Notes under the pieces: generated by a model
Seen by the model: the letters and a program-made list of their open reading frames with translations, nothing else
The model's database searches: none
What the model was told of the DNA's origin: nothing
Source of the DNA: Chaetorhynchus papuensis
Lineage: Eukaryota; Chordata; Aves; Passeriformes; Rhipiduridae
Length of the DNA: 64,000 nucleotides
Direction: 5' to 3'
NCBI GenBank assembly: GCA_013396525.1
Contig: VWYX01000216.1
Coordinates: 117,112 to 181,111, forward strand
Position numbers and translations under genes: made by a program
Shown here: positions 38,442 through 51,600 of the stretch, one piece after another
Layout of the letters: every line of letters starts with the position of its first letter
How positions within the stretch are numbered: position 1 is the stretch's first letter

Positions 38442-41004
38442 GTTTGCATAATTTCCAACAGTTTAATGCTATCCATCATGTATCAAAACTTGTAATTCCT
38501 AGGCAAGAGAGAAAATTTATTGAAGTCTGAATGAATTTCAATAACTGCCCTACTTCCATGATAACCTAGAATAAAAACCAATTGCATTCACAAATCATAA
38601 TACCATTGGCACTAAAGAAAAATCTTGTACCTGCTTAGAGCTTTAAGTTACAAAGGATCTTTATTTAACTTTGGTAAAGCTTATGCTTAGAAATAATGTA
38701 CCTGCGAACTCTGAAATATTTATCAATAGCTGTCAGTGAAAAATATTGTATACACTTTACTTTTTTTCCTATTTGTTATTTCTGTGAACATTGAGCTGAA
38801 AGGAGGCAACATGCGCAGGTAACTTATCTGGATTGCAAAAATACTTCAAAGATTTATAATTAAAGAATTATTGCCCCTCATTCAATTCCTGTTTGACTGC
38901 AACTCCCTGAAGCTGAGTTATATATTCTAGCTAAATCTCAAACCAGGGGCTTCAAAGAAGTAGTTTCTGCTAAGAGGGCCAACTTCCAGGCCCAGCCACC
39001 CACGTGTAACACCTGCAAGGACAGGACACACACCAGGTCTGAGCAATAAGCCAAGCTGATGGCACAGGCTCTCTACAGTGACTTTTATCAGACACCATGT
39101 AGAACTTGAGAGCAGCAGCAGAGCTAAAATGGATCTTGCAGAGACCCAGATGAGAATATCAGGTAATACTCAACAAGGGCTCCCCTGCCAGGATTCCTCC
39201 CAGACCCCAAATCTCACTCAGGGCTCTGGACTGCAGTTCTGGTGGGCAGTCAGCAGAACCAAGCACACAAACGTCTAGGTCCTTTGCAAGGTTTAGTTCT
39301 AAATCACTAGGAGAATTTTGCAGCATTAGAATCTAAAGTTTAATGCAAATTCTGTGCCTCAAGCATGAAAGCATTCTTTCCTGTTGCCTTTAAACACTTA
39401 GGCCACATCTTGAAAAGTCAGTTTGTTACACAGGAGGACAAGATACTGTTTTGGGCACCATCAGATAGAGGGGCTATATCTACCTCCTACTGTGACAGGG
39501 CTTTTCTCTGAAGTCCCGTTTGCTGCTTTGAGGGGGGCAGTGGGGAGGGAATAGACAGTAAAACTTTTACTAAGTTACACACTTGTTTCAGGTCAAAGCC
39601 AAAGGAGTGCAAGCTATGAGGACAAGACTCAAGAATATGCTATTTTGCTGAAAGAACAAATACTAGACAAGTTTACTTAGAAAGCTACAGTTCTTTTAAG
39701 CTATAATTTGAACTCTTTTGGATATCCATATAAGGTTGAGAGTGCATTTTTACTGCCTTAATCACATTTAGTGTCAAAAAACTCTGAAGTCATACCTCGT
39801 TAAGAGACAAGATCTCCAAGAAGTCCCTCTCTATGCTGAACAAAACTTGCAAATTTGATTCTTTAAACTGGGTAAATGCCTTACCATGCTCTGGGCTCTA
39901 TGTTGCCATTACCCAGGAGTGCCAAGGGTAGAAACAGAACAACTTAACTCACAAGAAAGAGCAGGAACATGCCAAGGGAAGAAAAAAACATGTAAGAATA
40001 TGACCAAGTGCCAATGACAGAAAAGTGTGAAAGAAGCAGCAGAATGAAAAAAGACAGTTTAGGGAAAGGAGACATGCTGAAGAACAGAACCATGTAAGGA
40101 AAGGAGAGACCAGAAACAGTACACAGTACATCCTAGGGAGGGCATTATAAACCAGTATTTAAACTAGAGAAATTTTATTTTTCTCAAAAAATCATCGTTT
40201 AAATTTTAACACATCAAACCTCCCTATAAGACACTGCTGACACAGGCCATCTGCTGCACTCAGCTGACAGAAGCCACCACTGCCACAGCAGGATGTGTTC
40301 ATGTGTCAGCTGCTTCAGATTCAAGTCAGTACCTCTGTTTAAAGCCAGGGCAGGGTGGGGGCTGAACAAAGACGTCACACTTTGCCATGGCACACACAGG
40401 GAAATGCCAGCTCTGCCGTGGGTTTGGTCACCTACAGCAAGAGAAACTGCAGCAGCTGCTGAGTGCAAGTGGAATCTTCACACTTGACAGCAAAATTCCA
40501 CAAGTACTCCCCCCTACGGCTCTACTTAAACCCATAATGGCAAATGCTGGTCAAAGAAAAATAAAACATCATATATAAAACATAAAGACAACAAGACAAC
40601 AAAACACGGTACAAAACTGCAGACCATTCTTTTTCTTGATGTTGAAATAGAAGAGCAGTTATCTCCAAGACTTAACTGCAAATCCACGATCTGGCTTCCT
40701 GCCTTGCACTAATGTCTAGTGTTTAGTACAAGTGTAAGTACTTGTACATTTGTTTAACAGGAACAAAGCACACTTTATTTGACTCTGTTAAGAATCCAAA
40801 ACACATTTAATTAGCTGGTAATAAAAGGCCCCATAGAATTCAAATTGATTGGAAAATATTTTCCTTTCTCACAAAAGGATTTTTTTTTTTTTTTTTTTTA
40901 GGACTAGAGAAGCCAGGTAAAAATTAAACAAGGTTTTCCAAGCTCCACAGGATTGCTTTGGTGTTTAAGGAAGGACAAGAGGCAGCACTTTGTACAATGG
41001 TGTA
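38442..41004. other. intergenic DNA, no gene seen
   Basis: AT-rich DNA with a T-run at ~40880-40900. No exon, RNA gene or mobile element was recognised. Confidence 0.55.
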
Positions 41005-41090
41005 TTTGACATGGTGGTGTTCAGTCAAAGGTTGGACTCGATGATCTAACAGGCCTTTTTCAACCTAATTCGTTCAGTGATTCTGTGTGA
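41005..41090 (+). mobile_element. CR1 LINE 3'-end fragment (sense)
   Basis: TGACATGGTGGTGTTCAGTCAAAGGTTGGACTCGATGATCTAACAGGCC, then TTTTTCAACCTAATTCGTTCAGTGATTCTGTG, is the CR1 3'UTR and tail in shortened form. It sits ~0.9 kb upstream of the PABPC1 TATA box. Confidence 0.85.
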
Positions 41091-41430
41091 GATTTTCCCT
41101 GAAAAATACTGTATATGGCACAAGTCGCGACACTCAGCTGACAAGTTTCCACGGACACATTTGCAGTGTGGCCTTACACCTCCTCCCCAGACTGGCCGGG
41201 ACAACGGTGGTCACCTCACCCACCCACAGAGCGGCAAAAAGATGCCCGGTCAACTCCCAACGCCTTTCAACCTACAGCCCGAACTTCTTTAGCACAAAAC
41301 ACAGCGATAAAACACGCTTAACTTAAGGAACGACCAGAGCAGAACCTAAACGCTAAACTCGGTTTGTTCCCGGCCTAGTGACACTATTCCTCCCGAAGCC
41401 GCAGCAGCTCCAAACTTTCCTCTGAAGGGC

Positions 41431-41910
41431 NNNNNNNNNNNNNNNNNNNNNNNNNNNNNNNNNNNNNNNNNNNNNNNNNNNNNNNNNNNNNNNNNNNNNN
41501 NNNNNNNNNNNNNNNNNNNNNNNNNNNNNNNNNNNNNNNNNNNNNNNNNNNNNNNNNNNNNNNNNNNNNNNNNNNNNNNNNNNNNNNNNNNNNNNNNNNN
41601 NNNNNNNNNNNNNNNNNNNNNNNNNNNNNNNNNNNNNNNNNNNNNNNNNNNNNNNNNNNNNNNNNNNNNNNNNNNNNNNNNNNNNNNNNNNNNNNNNNNN
41701 NNNNNNNNNNNNNNNNNNNNNNNNNNNNNNNNNNNNNNNNNNNNNNNNNNNNNNNNNNNNNNNNNNNNNNNNNNNNNNNNNNNNNNNNNNNNNNNNNNNN
41801 NNNNNNNNNNNNNNNNNNNNNNNNNNNNNNNNNNNNNNNNNNNNNNNNNNNNNNNNNNNNNNNNNNNNNNNNNNNNNNNNNNNNNNNNNNNNNNNNNNNN
41901 NNNNNNNNNN
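41431..41910. other. assembly gap (480 N)
   Basis: A run of 480 N lies immediately upstream of the PABPC1 TATA box, inside what is likely a very GC-rich CpG island. The size may be estimated rather than measured. Translations running through it are meaningless. Confidence 0.99.
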
Positions 41911-41916
41911 GGCGGG

Positions 41917-41924
41917 TATATATA
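41917..41924 (+). promoter_or_regulatory. PABPC1: PABPC1 TATA box (TATATATA)
   Basis: GGGTATATATAGAGCGCGG is a strong TATA context flanked by GC-rich DNA, starting seven bases after the gap. A start site ~30 bases downstream would fall on the C-run at 41948, fitting the TOP-type start expected for this gene. Confidence 0.75.
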
Positions 41925-41947
41925 GAGCGCGGCCGGGGCGGCGGCCG

Positions 41948-42433
41948 CCCCCTTGTCCCCCGGCCGCCGTCGGAGCTGTGTGCGCAGTGCGTGTGCTCCG
42001 GACCATCCGGACACGCCGGCCCGGCCCCGCAGCACCATTTATTACTAAAAAAATATTTAAAAAAGCCAAAAAAAATCCAAAAATCTTAAAAAACCTTTTA
42101 AAAAAATAATCCTCTCTCCTCATCCAACCTTCCCGACAACCTTTCTGCAAACGGCCGGTTTGATATAAAATAACCCGGTGAAGCGAAGTCCCCGGACCCG
42201 GCGCAGCCGAGAGGAGACATACAGCGAGCCCGACTCCGCCGAGCGCAGCACCCGCCGCCGCCTGCTCCACCCGGCCCGCACGGAGCGACCCGACCCCCGC
42301 CCGCCCATCCGCCGCACCCGCCGCAGCCGTTGAGTCCGAGCGGCCCCGAGCCGCCTCCGCCGGCCCCGCTCGCACCGACCGCCGCGGCCTCTGCCTCGTC
42401 AGCGCCCCCCCCGCGCCGGGAGACGGCGGCAGG
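41948..42433 (+). other. PABPC1: PABPC1 5'UTR (start inferred)
   Basis: The inferred start is at CCCCCTTGTCCCC (41948-41960), a C followed by a pyrimidine run as in 5'-TOP mRNAs. PABPC1 is a known TOP mRNA whose translation follows mTORC1 signalling. The ~486-base leader contains the A-rich tract at 42047-42110. The block TAAAATAACCCGGTGAAGC near 42166 also occurs in the human leader as I remember it. The exact start is an inference from the TATA distance. Confidence 0.65.
42047..42110 (+). promoter_or_regulatory. PABPC1: A-rich autoregulatory sequence in PABPC1 5'UTR
   Basis: Five or six A-runs separated by short spacers (AAAAAAATATTTAAAAAAGCC, AAAAAAAATCC, AAAAATCTT, AAAAAACC, AAAAAAATAATCC) stand out in a GC-rich leader. 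In mammals this element is bound by PABPC1 itself, with partners, to repress translation of its own mRNA. The position, ~100 bases from the inferred start, and the layout agree with that element. Confidence 0.9.
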
Positions 42434-42626
42434 ATGAACCCCAGCGCCCCCAGCTACCCCATGGCCTCGCTCTACGTGGGGGACCTGCACCCCGACGTGA
42501 CCGAGGCCATGCTCTACGAGAAGTTCAGCCCCGCCGGGCCCATCCTCTCCATCCGCGTCTGCAGGGACATGATCACACGTCGCTCGCTCGGATACGCCTA
42601 TGTCAACTTCCAGCAGCCCGCCGACG
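42434..42626 (+). CDS. PABPC1: PABPC1 exon 1 coding part
   Basis: It runs from the ATG to GCCGACG|GTGAGT and encodes residues 1-64 plus the first base of Ala65, most of RRM1. The splice phase is 1. Confidence 0.96.
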
Positions 42627-45600
42627 GTGAGTGCCGGGCCGCGGGCGGCGGCGGAGCCATGTTTGTCCCCTGCCCCCCACCCCGGCCGCCGCCCCGCATC
42701 CATTTTGCCGCCCGGGACAGGGCGGACCCGGCGGGGCGCGGGGGGAAGTTGGCGGCGGGGCCGCCGCTCACACGCGGCCCGGGCCGCCCGCGCCTCGTGG
42801 CCGCCGGAGAAGCGAGGGGGAGGCGCTTCCGCGGATCGGGAGCGGCCGCGGGGCCCCGGTGGTGGGCGGGGGAGCGCCCGGGGAGCCCGCGGGGCCGCCC
42901 CACTCCCGGGAAGGGGATTGTGGATGAGTGTGCGGGCGGTTCTTCACGTCCGTCCGAGATGAAGGGTAGCTTGAGGAAAGCATCGCAGTCATTAGTACCT
43001 TTTAATAACCGCGCAAGAGCTGTGTGTGTGTGAGTGCGTGATTAAGAGGCCGGGAGAAGGAAGTAGGGCGCACCAGCGTGGCTGGGTAGTTTCACAGGCG
43101 TCCAGGCCGAAGCGTTTGTTAAAACACCATGGCAGGTCTGTCACATGCAGGGAGGGCACGAAACTACTCGGGCCTCCTTGTGCTTCTTCCTCATGCAGCT
43201 GGAGCCCGAGCTGTGTTTTCATCCGTGTGACTTCGCACTAAACTCTGACATGGTTTCTCAACTCGTTTTTATGAAACTTGTTTTTTCACAAAGTGTTGCT
43301 GCTTCTCTGAAGTTATATCGGTAAAGAATCTCTTTGTAATTTTGGTCATGTTGGGAACACAGCGTGATCCATTTGGAGGGTGTTTCACTAAAGGAACCGA
43401 ATGTGACTGGTTCTAAGTTTTATGGAGTCCAATTTTAAAAAAATAGTAATTGGCCAAGTAGAAAATACGTGATTTCAAGTACAGTTAAGCAAACAGCTTT
43501 CTATTATAATGGTTTTATTTTCAGACGTTCGAAAGCGAGATACTTAAATTACAAACTTTTCAAGCAATTAAATTTAACTGGCTTTCAGAATTAGCTTTAG
43601 CATACAACCATTATCAGATCAGACTTTGGTGTACCGATGGTATCTGTATGTAAGTAGTAAAAGTTACTGCCTCATCTTCTTAACGGCAGATACTTCACCT
43701 GTTATCAGCTCTGTCAGTTCAGAGAGCTTTTGATTTATTCAGCCATTCTTTAGAACGAGACAATTTGAATGCTTGTTTTGACATACTTTGCCTTCATTCA
43801 ATAAAAGTGTATGGTACAGTTTCCCAGAAAGAAGAATAAGGGGTTAGCACAGGTCAGTACTGTGATGCAATAATGTCAGGGCATAAGCTGAAGGTGATTA
43901 AAATGCTTCTTCTCCTTAGTATTGAGAGAGTTCCATAAGGGCTGATTTTATCATTAGTTGAGCAACCGGTACATTTTGTGACTTGGTTTGTTATTTGTCA
44001 AATGTGGAAACAAATACAGCTTTTTCACCTGAGTAGTGCTTAATTCAGAGTTTTTGAATATGCCTCTTAGAAAGGTGCTGTTACTCCAGATGTTATAAGT
44101 ATTTTTCAGACTTTGGGAGACACACATATTTTAGTCTATAACTAGTCCAGCTAAAAGAATTTCTCATCTGTATCAAACCTGCATCTGGCACATATCTGGA
44201 AGGAGTTGTTTAAAATATAGTTCAGTGGTACTGCACAATAATACTTTTTCAAGATTTTCAGACTTTTATATTCTTGGCAAATACCTAGAAAGTATTTGCT
44301 GGGCGCTTTTTATAAATCATTATGTCCATTTACTGAAACCTTGAAATACGAGTTTTGAGAATGAATGGTTATTCTTACAATAATACTGGTTTTATTTTGA
44401 TTCCAAACTAGATTCCTTTTATTGGTTTAGCCATATTTTTAGCTACATCCCAGGCAATGCCTATTAACTAGCTAGTAACAACTACCTTGGGTTTTGAAAA
44501 ACAGCTTTGAAGGTGTGCTTGACATTACCAGCTGTCTGTAAACGAGGGATCTCAAAGCTCTTCCAAAAACTAATTAGGCCTGATGACACACTTGTGAGGT
44601 ATGCACACATTTCAGAGTTGTGACTTTTCTGAATTTGAGTCATAGTCTGGAGTAAAACTCGGGCAATTTTATTTAATCACTAAACTAGAAATATTCTTGA
44701 GTAATCTGAAACTGCATCAGAATCCTTTGGATTTTTAGAATGGTTATGTTTCCAGAGCTTTTTTATTGCATAGCTATTGCTGTTTACCTTTAGCACAGGT
44801 TAGCATTAAGTGTATATTCTGTGTGATTTTGAAATTGTTAAAGTGGACTGTCCAGTCGACTAAAATGGGAGCTGGTGAGTCATTCAACGAGAGCTCCAGC
44901 AGAATCAGCAGAAGTACAGCCCGGGTAGGTGTGTCCATTGGTAACAAGTTCGCTGCTGAATGGAGCTGCCTCCTGCAACTGGCACAGCCTTTTATGACCG
45001 AAATGTAATGAAAGTGAGCCAATTTCACTCGTTGGGAATTTTAATGACAATAGATTGTACCTGGTTGTAGATGGAGTTTAGTAATGTTTTAAAAATCTGC
45101 TGTGGAATGACAAAGTGGTGTGGATTACTTCTGCTCCATAGGAGAGGTGAGGAGAGCTGTTGGAGTTTCCATGCTGTCCTTGTGGAGTAATTGCTCTGGT
45201 CTAAGACACAGGCTCACTATTTGTTAAGAGTTGTAATGCTTGCAAAAGACCCATGGACCCAACTTTGAGTCAGATGATTGGGAAATGTGTCTAGGAACAC
45301 ACATTTTTGAGCAGTGTCAGGATTATTCTAGAAGCAATTAGCATGAATTAGAAAAGCCTCTTTTCTAGTAAAGGAAGCCCTGTTATTACTTCTGGAAATA
45401 ATGAACTGTTTGTTGCTGGCACATCTATTGGTGCTGGCAGTAATAATTCTAATGACATCCAGGGCAGTAGTGAAGTCTTACGAGTTTCTCCTGTGGCCAG
45501 TCTGATATCCACAGGTTTTTTTTCCTTTTTAAATTTTTTTTTTTTTAATCTCCCCACATCCCCCCATTTGTAGTATAAAGTCTTCTAATTATTTTTATGT

Positions 45601-48600
45601 CTCATTAACAGTATTAGGTTGCCTTTTCTCTCCTGCTTAATTTATATTAAAGTTTTTGAAAGCTTTATTAACTTGCTTAGAAGACTGGCATGTAGTTTTT
45701 GTGGCTTCAGTTTAAATCCGTTGCTGACTTGGTACGGTCATGTGAATGTGGTAATAGTATCAAAAATCTTTTCCCCCATGAAAGTGTTAGATGTCCATCT
45801 CTTCAATGCCTACAGATGTCTTTCAGAGAATATAATCTTCAAATTTATTTCTAATCTGACAATGACACAAGAAAGGATATAGAACATGGTGTATCAGCTG
45901 AATCCCAGGCTCATTGCAAATTGTCTTTGGCCTGACATGCAACAACATAGCTCAAGATAAAAGCAGCACTTAAAGAACAAAAACATTAAATAAGGGTTTT
46001 CACAATGTGATTGGCCTTTGGTCCTCCCAAAAAAGTATTAACTGGCATGGTTGCTGTTTTTAACTAACACTAAGCTGATTTCAGTTGTGTTAATGTGATG
46101 TTGTTCTGATACTTGCAAATGACAGCGAAGTGAGTTAATGCCAATGGGTGTGACTTCAGGTATTTATTGGGACTTTTTTCAGTGTTCTTCCAGACTTACA
46201 GGAACAGGGATGAAAAGGAACTGCTCTACTTGAGAACTATTGCTCTTTTGTGCTTAAATACATTGTTGATTTAGAACATCACAGACATGTCTTGTGGCTT
46301 TGAAGAGACATGAAAACTGAACAAGTCTTGATACTTCCCCATCTAAATACACAAGAGATTTTACATGCAGGATTTAAAAAGTTATGGAGTTCTACTGGAA
46401 AAACTACTCCACTGGAGTAACAAAACCTGGTTTACATTACCCTGGTTTGCTGTTTTAATTCTTGCTCCTTCATTGAGCTCGTATGTATTTCATTGTGAGC
46501 TTTGTATATCATTTCAGATTCTCAAAACTTAGTAAGTGCTAGTTTTGAATCTCTTTGAACTGTCTCTTGCCCAGAATTTCATCACAGATCTTTTTGGTCA
46601 CTGAGGAAGTTGTGTGGAACAGCTGCCTGAGCCAGGTTTGAACATCCACCTAGCAAAGAAATTTTGTTGGTTTAGGGGTATTGGTATTGTAGGTGTTCCT
46701 GTGGTGATGTTTGCAAAAGGCCTCATATAGGCACAAGCAGTACCCCTACAAGCATTTTTATTGACACAGTATACATCTTTGTGAACTGGGAGAAGCCAGC
46801 TGGTTTTCACAAATATAAAAACTTTGTAATGGCCACCACTTGCTGCCTTTTCTCCTGTCACCATACCATTTTTCACAGACCTAGTCCTATAAGCTAATGA
46901 GATTTCTACAGCTTGCTCAGCTGATTTGTGCTCCTTCCTAAGTGCGCCTTTAGCTGATGAGTTTTTGCCAGTTCTTCCTTGCATACAACAGACTACACTG
47001 GAGGCTTAGATTTGCATCTTGGTGATGGTGCTGGACTTGAAAAAATAAAAATATTATTAAGCAATGTTCTTCAGCTGGTATTTGTGTGCTTATTAAGGTA
47101 ACTAGAGTTTTCTACTAATTCCATAATGTTTTTCTAGCTGAACGAGCTTTGGACACGATGAACTTTGATGTCATTAAAGGCAAACCAGTGCGCATCATGT
47201 GGTCTCAGCGCGATCCATCTCTACGCAAAAGCGGTGTAGGAAACATCTTCATCAAAAACTTGGACAAATCAATTGATAACAAAGCTTTGTATGACACATT
47301 TTCTGCTTTTGGGAACATCCTGTCTTGTAAGGTTAGTGGAAAATAAAATGTATTGACACAAAGACTCCTCAATTTATGCTGGAAACATTCCATGGGTATT
47401 ACAACAAGGTTTTTCATTAATAGGTGGTGTGTGATGAAAATGGATCCAAGGGTTATGGATTTGTACATTTTGAGACACAAGAAGCTGCAGAAAGAGCTAT
47501 TGAAAAAATGAATGGTATGCTGCTTAATGACCGCAAAGTGTAAGTACATAAATACGTATTTGGGGATCAGCAGACTGAAATTCATTTTACAGCAAAGATT
47601 TAAAAGCTTACTTAGGAAAGGAAGGTTCTAAAAATTTCTGATTTTAAGATGATGTAGAGTTTTAGTGTTAGGGATTTTTAGAATTGTGTTATCTGCCTAT
47701 TCTAAAGGCAGACTAAGTTCCAAAAGGCAAATAATGGACTCTGGAGGAAAAAATCATTGTATTAATTGTCTTACAAGCCAATACTGTAATGAGGATTTGG
47801 CATCTTCCCTGGCTTTCTGATCTTATTGGTTTGAGATAAAATACAATTGAGTATTCAGAATAATACTTCTTTTATAAGAGTTGTGAGATAGGATGGGTGT
47901 GTTATCCATATTTTGGAGTCAGCTGATATTTATAGTTACTTGGCACTAAAGAGTGGTCAGATCAGACTAATATTTTTGTATGAATGTCCATTAATAGGCA
48001 TATCTAGGGAGTAGAAAATAAAACTTAGAGAAGCATAATGTTTTAAACATTATCACTGTTCTACATTGTAGGAAAAATGTTATTTGGCAGCTTGTTTAAT
48101 AATATTTCGGCTGGGGGAGTGAGTGTGCCTCACAGCTATGCCTAGGGGATCATTATGGTGTTTGGTATAATGGCAACAGACCAGCTTTCTAAATACTTAG
48201 GAGGGTTTGGAAAAAGGATAACAGAAATCAACATCAGGTTACCATCATGGATTATTTTTATATTTAGAAATTGATAGATCAAGTCACAGGGAGGACATGC
48301 ATTTTGAAATGTTAGTCTTCCTGCTTGTTTTGTTCTTGACTGCCATACTGTGGATGTTTTTATTCAGCATCCATCTTTATATAACCTTAAATTAGTAAAA
48401 AATGGTCAGCATGCAGTCATAAAAGCACATGGGTAAAATATATCATGAGAGTTAATTTTGCTTTGAATTTCTATTCAGGCTAGTCTTTTAGAAGTTAATT
48501 AAAACACTTCACTCACTATCAAAATCTGCTGAACACACTGCACTTCCATTCTTACTATACTTGATTGCTATAAATTGGGTGAAATTGTCAAAGTTTAAAA

Positions 48601-51600
48601 ATTATTGAGTTCCTGGATGCTACTGTATCTCATTTGCCAGATTTGGAACTATAAAGTTAGACAGTACAATAAAATTTTAAAGGAGGAGTCTGCTACAGTC
48701 AGAAAGCAGTGTCAGCCATGTACAGTCTGTGCTAGGGCAGGTCCTTGGGCTGCAGAATGTTACGTTCAGGTTCTGTTCTTTTTCTGACGGTATGAGCTAA
48801 CTGTGTTCCCAGCCAATTTGCGATGGTATTTGACTCCAGAGCAAGTTGAACTATTTACTTCACTATGTCTTAAAAAAAAACGTCTTTGATATAGGCTGGA
48901 AAGGTGTGTTTAGGGAGTGGGGGCAGTTAGTTAAATACTGCTTGCTTAAAAACTGGATCAGAGAGCAGTGACTGCTTTAAGGCTGCCAAGTTTTTGGTAT
49001 GGCAGAGGGATTATGCTGTTATGTAGAATTTCTGTTTAGCCTCTTTACTTAGTACCCTTTCCATTGTCGAGCTCCTGTTGTCAAAGGCTGTTTTGTAAGA
49101 GTGAACAATCTCACCAATGGCTTGAAAGCATTTTCATGCCTCCTAACTGGGATAAACTTGCTGATGTAGCAGAGGATAGTGGAATTGTTTTTCTGATGGA
49201 GTTTTATCATAAATATTTTATCTAAAGAATACAGTTCACCTATAGTGAACGAGATTGATTAAGAATAAAATATAATGCCAGAGGATTAAAGTAAATTTTT
49301 AAACCTTGAGAGACTTGCTTTAATCTGTATTACTCTCTTCTTCCTACAACTAGATTTGTCGGAAGGTTTAAATCCCGCAAGGAACGTGAGGCAGAGCTTG
49401 GAGCCAGAGCAAAAGAATTCACCAATGTTTACATCAAAAATTTTGGAGAAGACATGGATGATGAGAGACTTAAGGAACTCTTTGGCAAGTTTGGTAATGT
49501 CTTAATGTTTATATAAACACAAGTGAACTTCAACTTACTACTTGTATCTTATCTGTACAGCGCCTTGAAATACAAGGAATCAGGGCTGTCTGCTGTTGAT
49601 TTAAAAATGTAATAAAGGTTACTGAAAAGTTGGTACTTGATTTCAGTTTCAAAAGTGCAGTAATATCTGAATTTTACATAGGCAGAATAGCATATATAAT
49701 CCTGTCATCAGAACTGTTTTCAGTAATCTGAAAATAGTGTGTCTAGGGGTTCTGCAGTTTTTTGAAAGTTGCAAATAGAAGTGTTCTCTGGTTTAGTACA
49801 GATGGATGGTATGAATGCACCTACAGGATGTGTGACAAATGAGTTCACTGTTGCTTTCACTGACCTGCAGACTTACCTCTGTTATTCAGTTGCATTGTGA
49901 TGTTGACCTAAAACCAAATTACAAGGAACTGTTCCAGTGCCAAGCTATGAGATTCTGCCTTGATCCTCAGTTACACACAGGGCAAAATTATGGCAGACAT
50001 ATGACCATGACCTAGTAATGCATATGATGTGTCACCATCAAAATAGGAAATGGCAAGTCCCTTAATGGAGTTACAGGTTCTCCACATTTTATTTTCAACC
50101 TCAGCTTTTTGAAAACATTTTCTTCCCTGTATGCTTTTGCTGTTCTCCAGTGGATATTATGTAAAGCAAGGGAAAGCCTTGTACAAGAGATACCCTGTAG
50201 CAGCCTTAAGCATCACGTACAGGAAATTCCTTTCTGCTCTTCAAGTATCTGTGGTTGAAACAGTAGCAAATTTAGCTGCTACAGCTAAATTAGCTACTTC
50301 CACTTGATTCTGTGAACTCAAATTTTTCAAAGGTTTGGAATTACTGAACTAGGATGGCCTTTCACCAGGATAAATAGTAAATGTATACCTAATTGCAAGG
50401 CCTCCATCTGGCTTTTTCAGTGCCTGTTTCAAAGGATGGAAACACTAATACTTTTTAAATGTCATAATTTTTAATGATAAAACTAATTTCATTCACTTTG
50501 AGGTGAAATTTTGGTTGAAAATACAGTAGAAAAGAAATTCAGCATGGCAGACTTCAGCCATGGCTGAAGTCCATCAGGGCAAATTAGTAATTTCATATTA
50601 ATGGGTGATATCTACTTGATACTATTATTGGTGCAGGAGTCCTTTGTCATACAAGTGAAATAAACTAAATATTATCTTCTAAAGAGGATGTTCAAAAGGT
50701 GAGAAGAATACACTGTATATGAAGCATAAGTATTTCATTCTCCTTTTAGGTCCTGCTCTAAGTGTGAAAGTTATGACTGATGAGAGTGGAAAATCCAAAG
50801 GCTTTGGCTTCGTTAGTTTTGAAAGACATGAAGATGCCCAAAAAGTAAGCTTTTGGACTTAATTTTAGGAATTCTGTAACTGAGACCCAAATAATATGTT
50901 TCATTGAGTGATTAAGGTTTTTTAATTGGTCAAGGACATTGCAAAAAGAAGTGCTCACTCCCTAAATTACTTACTGCAGTATCTGTCATTTAGAATTCTT
51001 TCTCATGAGTAAATGTCAGTTGGTCTAAGGAGCCTATTAAGTCAAGATACTGTGATACAGCTGGAACTAGTGTAGAAATGGCGAATCTTGACTAATTTAG
51101 AAACCTGTTGTAGTTGGGCTTAAAGGTCTCAATGATATTTGGACTCTCATGCTGAGCAATATACAGCATAGTAAATTACTACATCTCTGAATCATTGGAT
51201 CCAATTTAGTTGCACAAAATATTTGTGCAAGGCAGAAGGAATTGTGTTTTTAAACTGTAGGTTTGCAAAGTCAGCAGGAAAGCTATTAGTTTTATAAAGC
51301 ATATTTGGCACAGCTGTAAGAAAATAGTCATGTTGCTTTTACTCTGAGGGGTAACTTTGGAAGAAGGGTCCTTTTTATTCATGTATATGTCTATAACATG
51401 CCAGTATGCTGTATAACTTAATTCTTTGTCAATTGGTTGCTTTGATATGTCAGTTGACTGTGACAGTAGGGACATAGCATCAGAAAAAAATGCAGTACAG
51501 AACAAATCATGGCAACAAACAATTTTGCTTTTCAAAAGGCATTTTGGTGATTCGTCAGTACTGCAAGTGTACAAGCGAGAGATTAGAACAAATCCTTCCT

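Larger units (their letters stand above)
41911..42930. promoter_or_regulatory. PABPC1: CpG island of PABPC1 (promoter side truncated by gap)
   Basis: The sequence around the 5'UTR, exon 1 and the start of intron 1 is very rich in G, C and CpG (for example 41925-42040 and 42180-42900), unlike the CpG-poor flanks. The only exception is the A-rich tract in the 5'UTR. This is typical of a housekeeping promoter; its left part is lost in the gap. Confidence 0.85.

Noticed and set aside
41346..42375. Minus-strand frames of 230 and 340 codons across the PABPC1 promoter
   Set aside because: They run through 480 N and the GC-rich 5'UTR antisense strand; the length is an artefact of the gap.
42598..43033. 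Several frames in the first part of PABPC1 intron 1, including read-through from exon 1
   Set aside because: They begin after the clear GTGAGT donor at 42627 and reflect low stop density in the CpG island.
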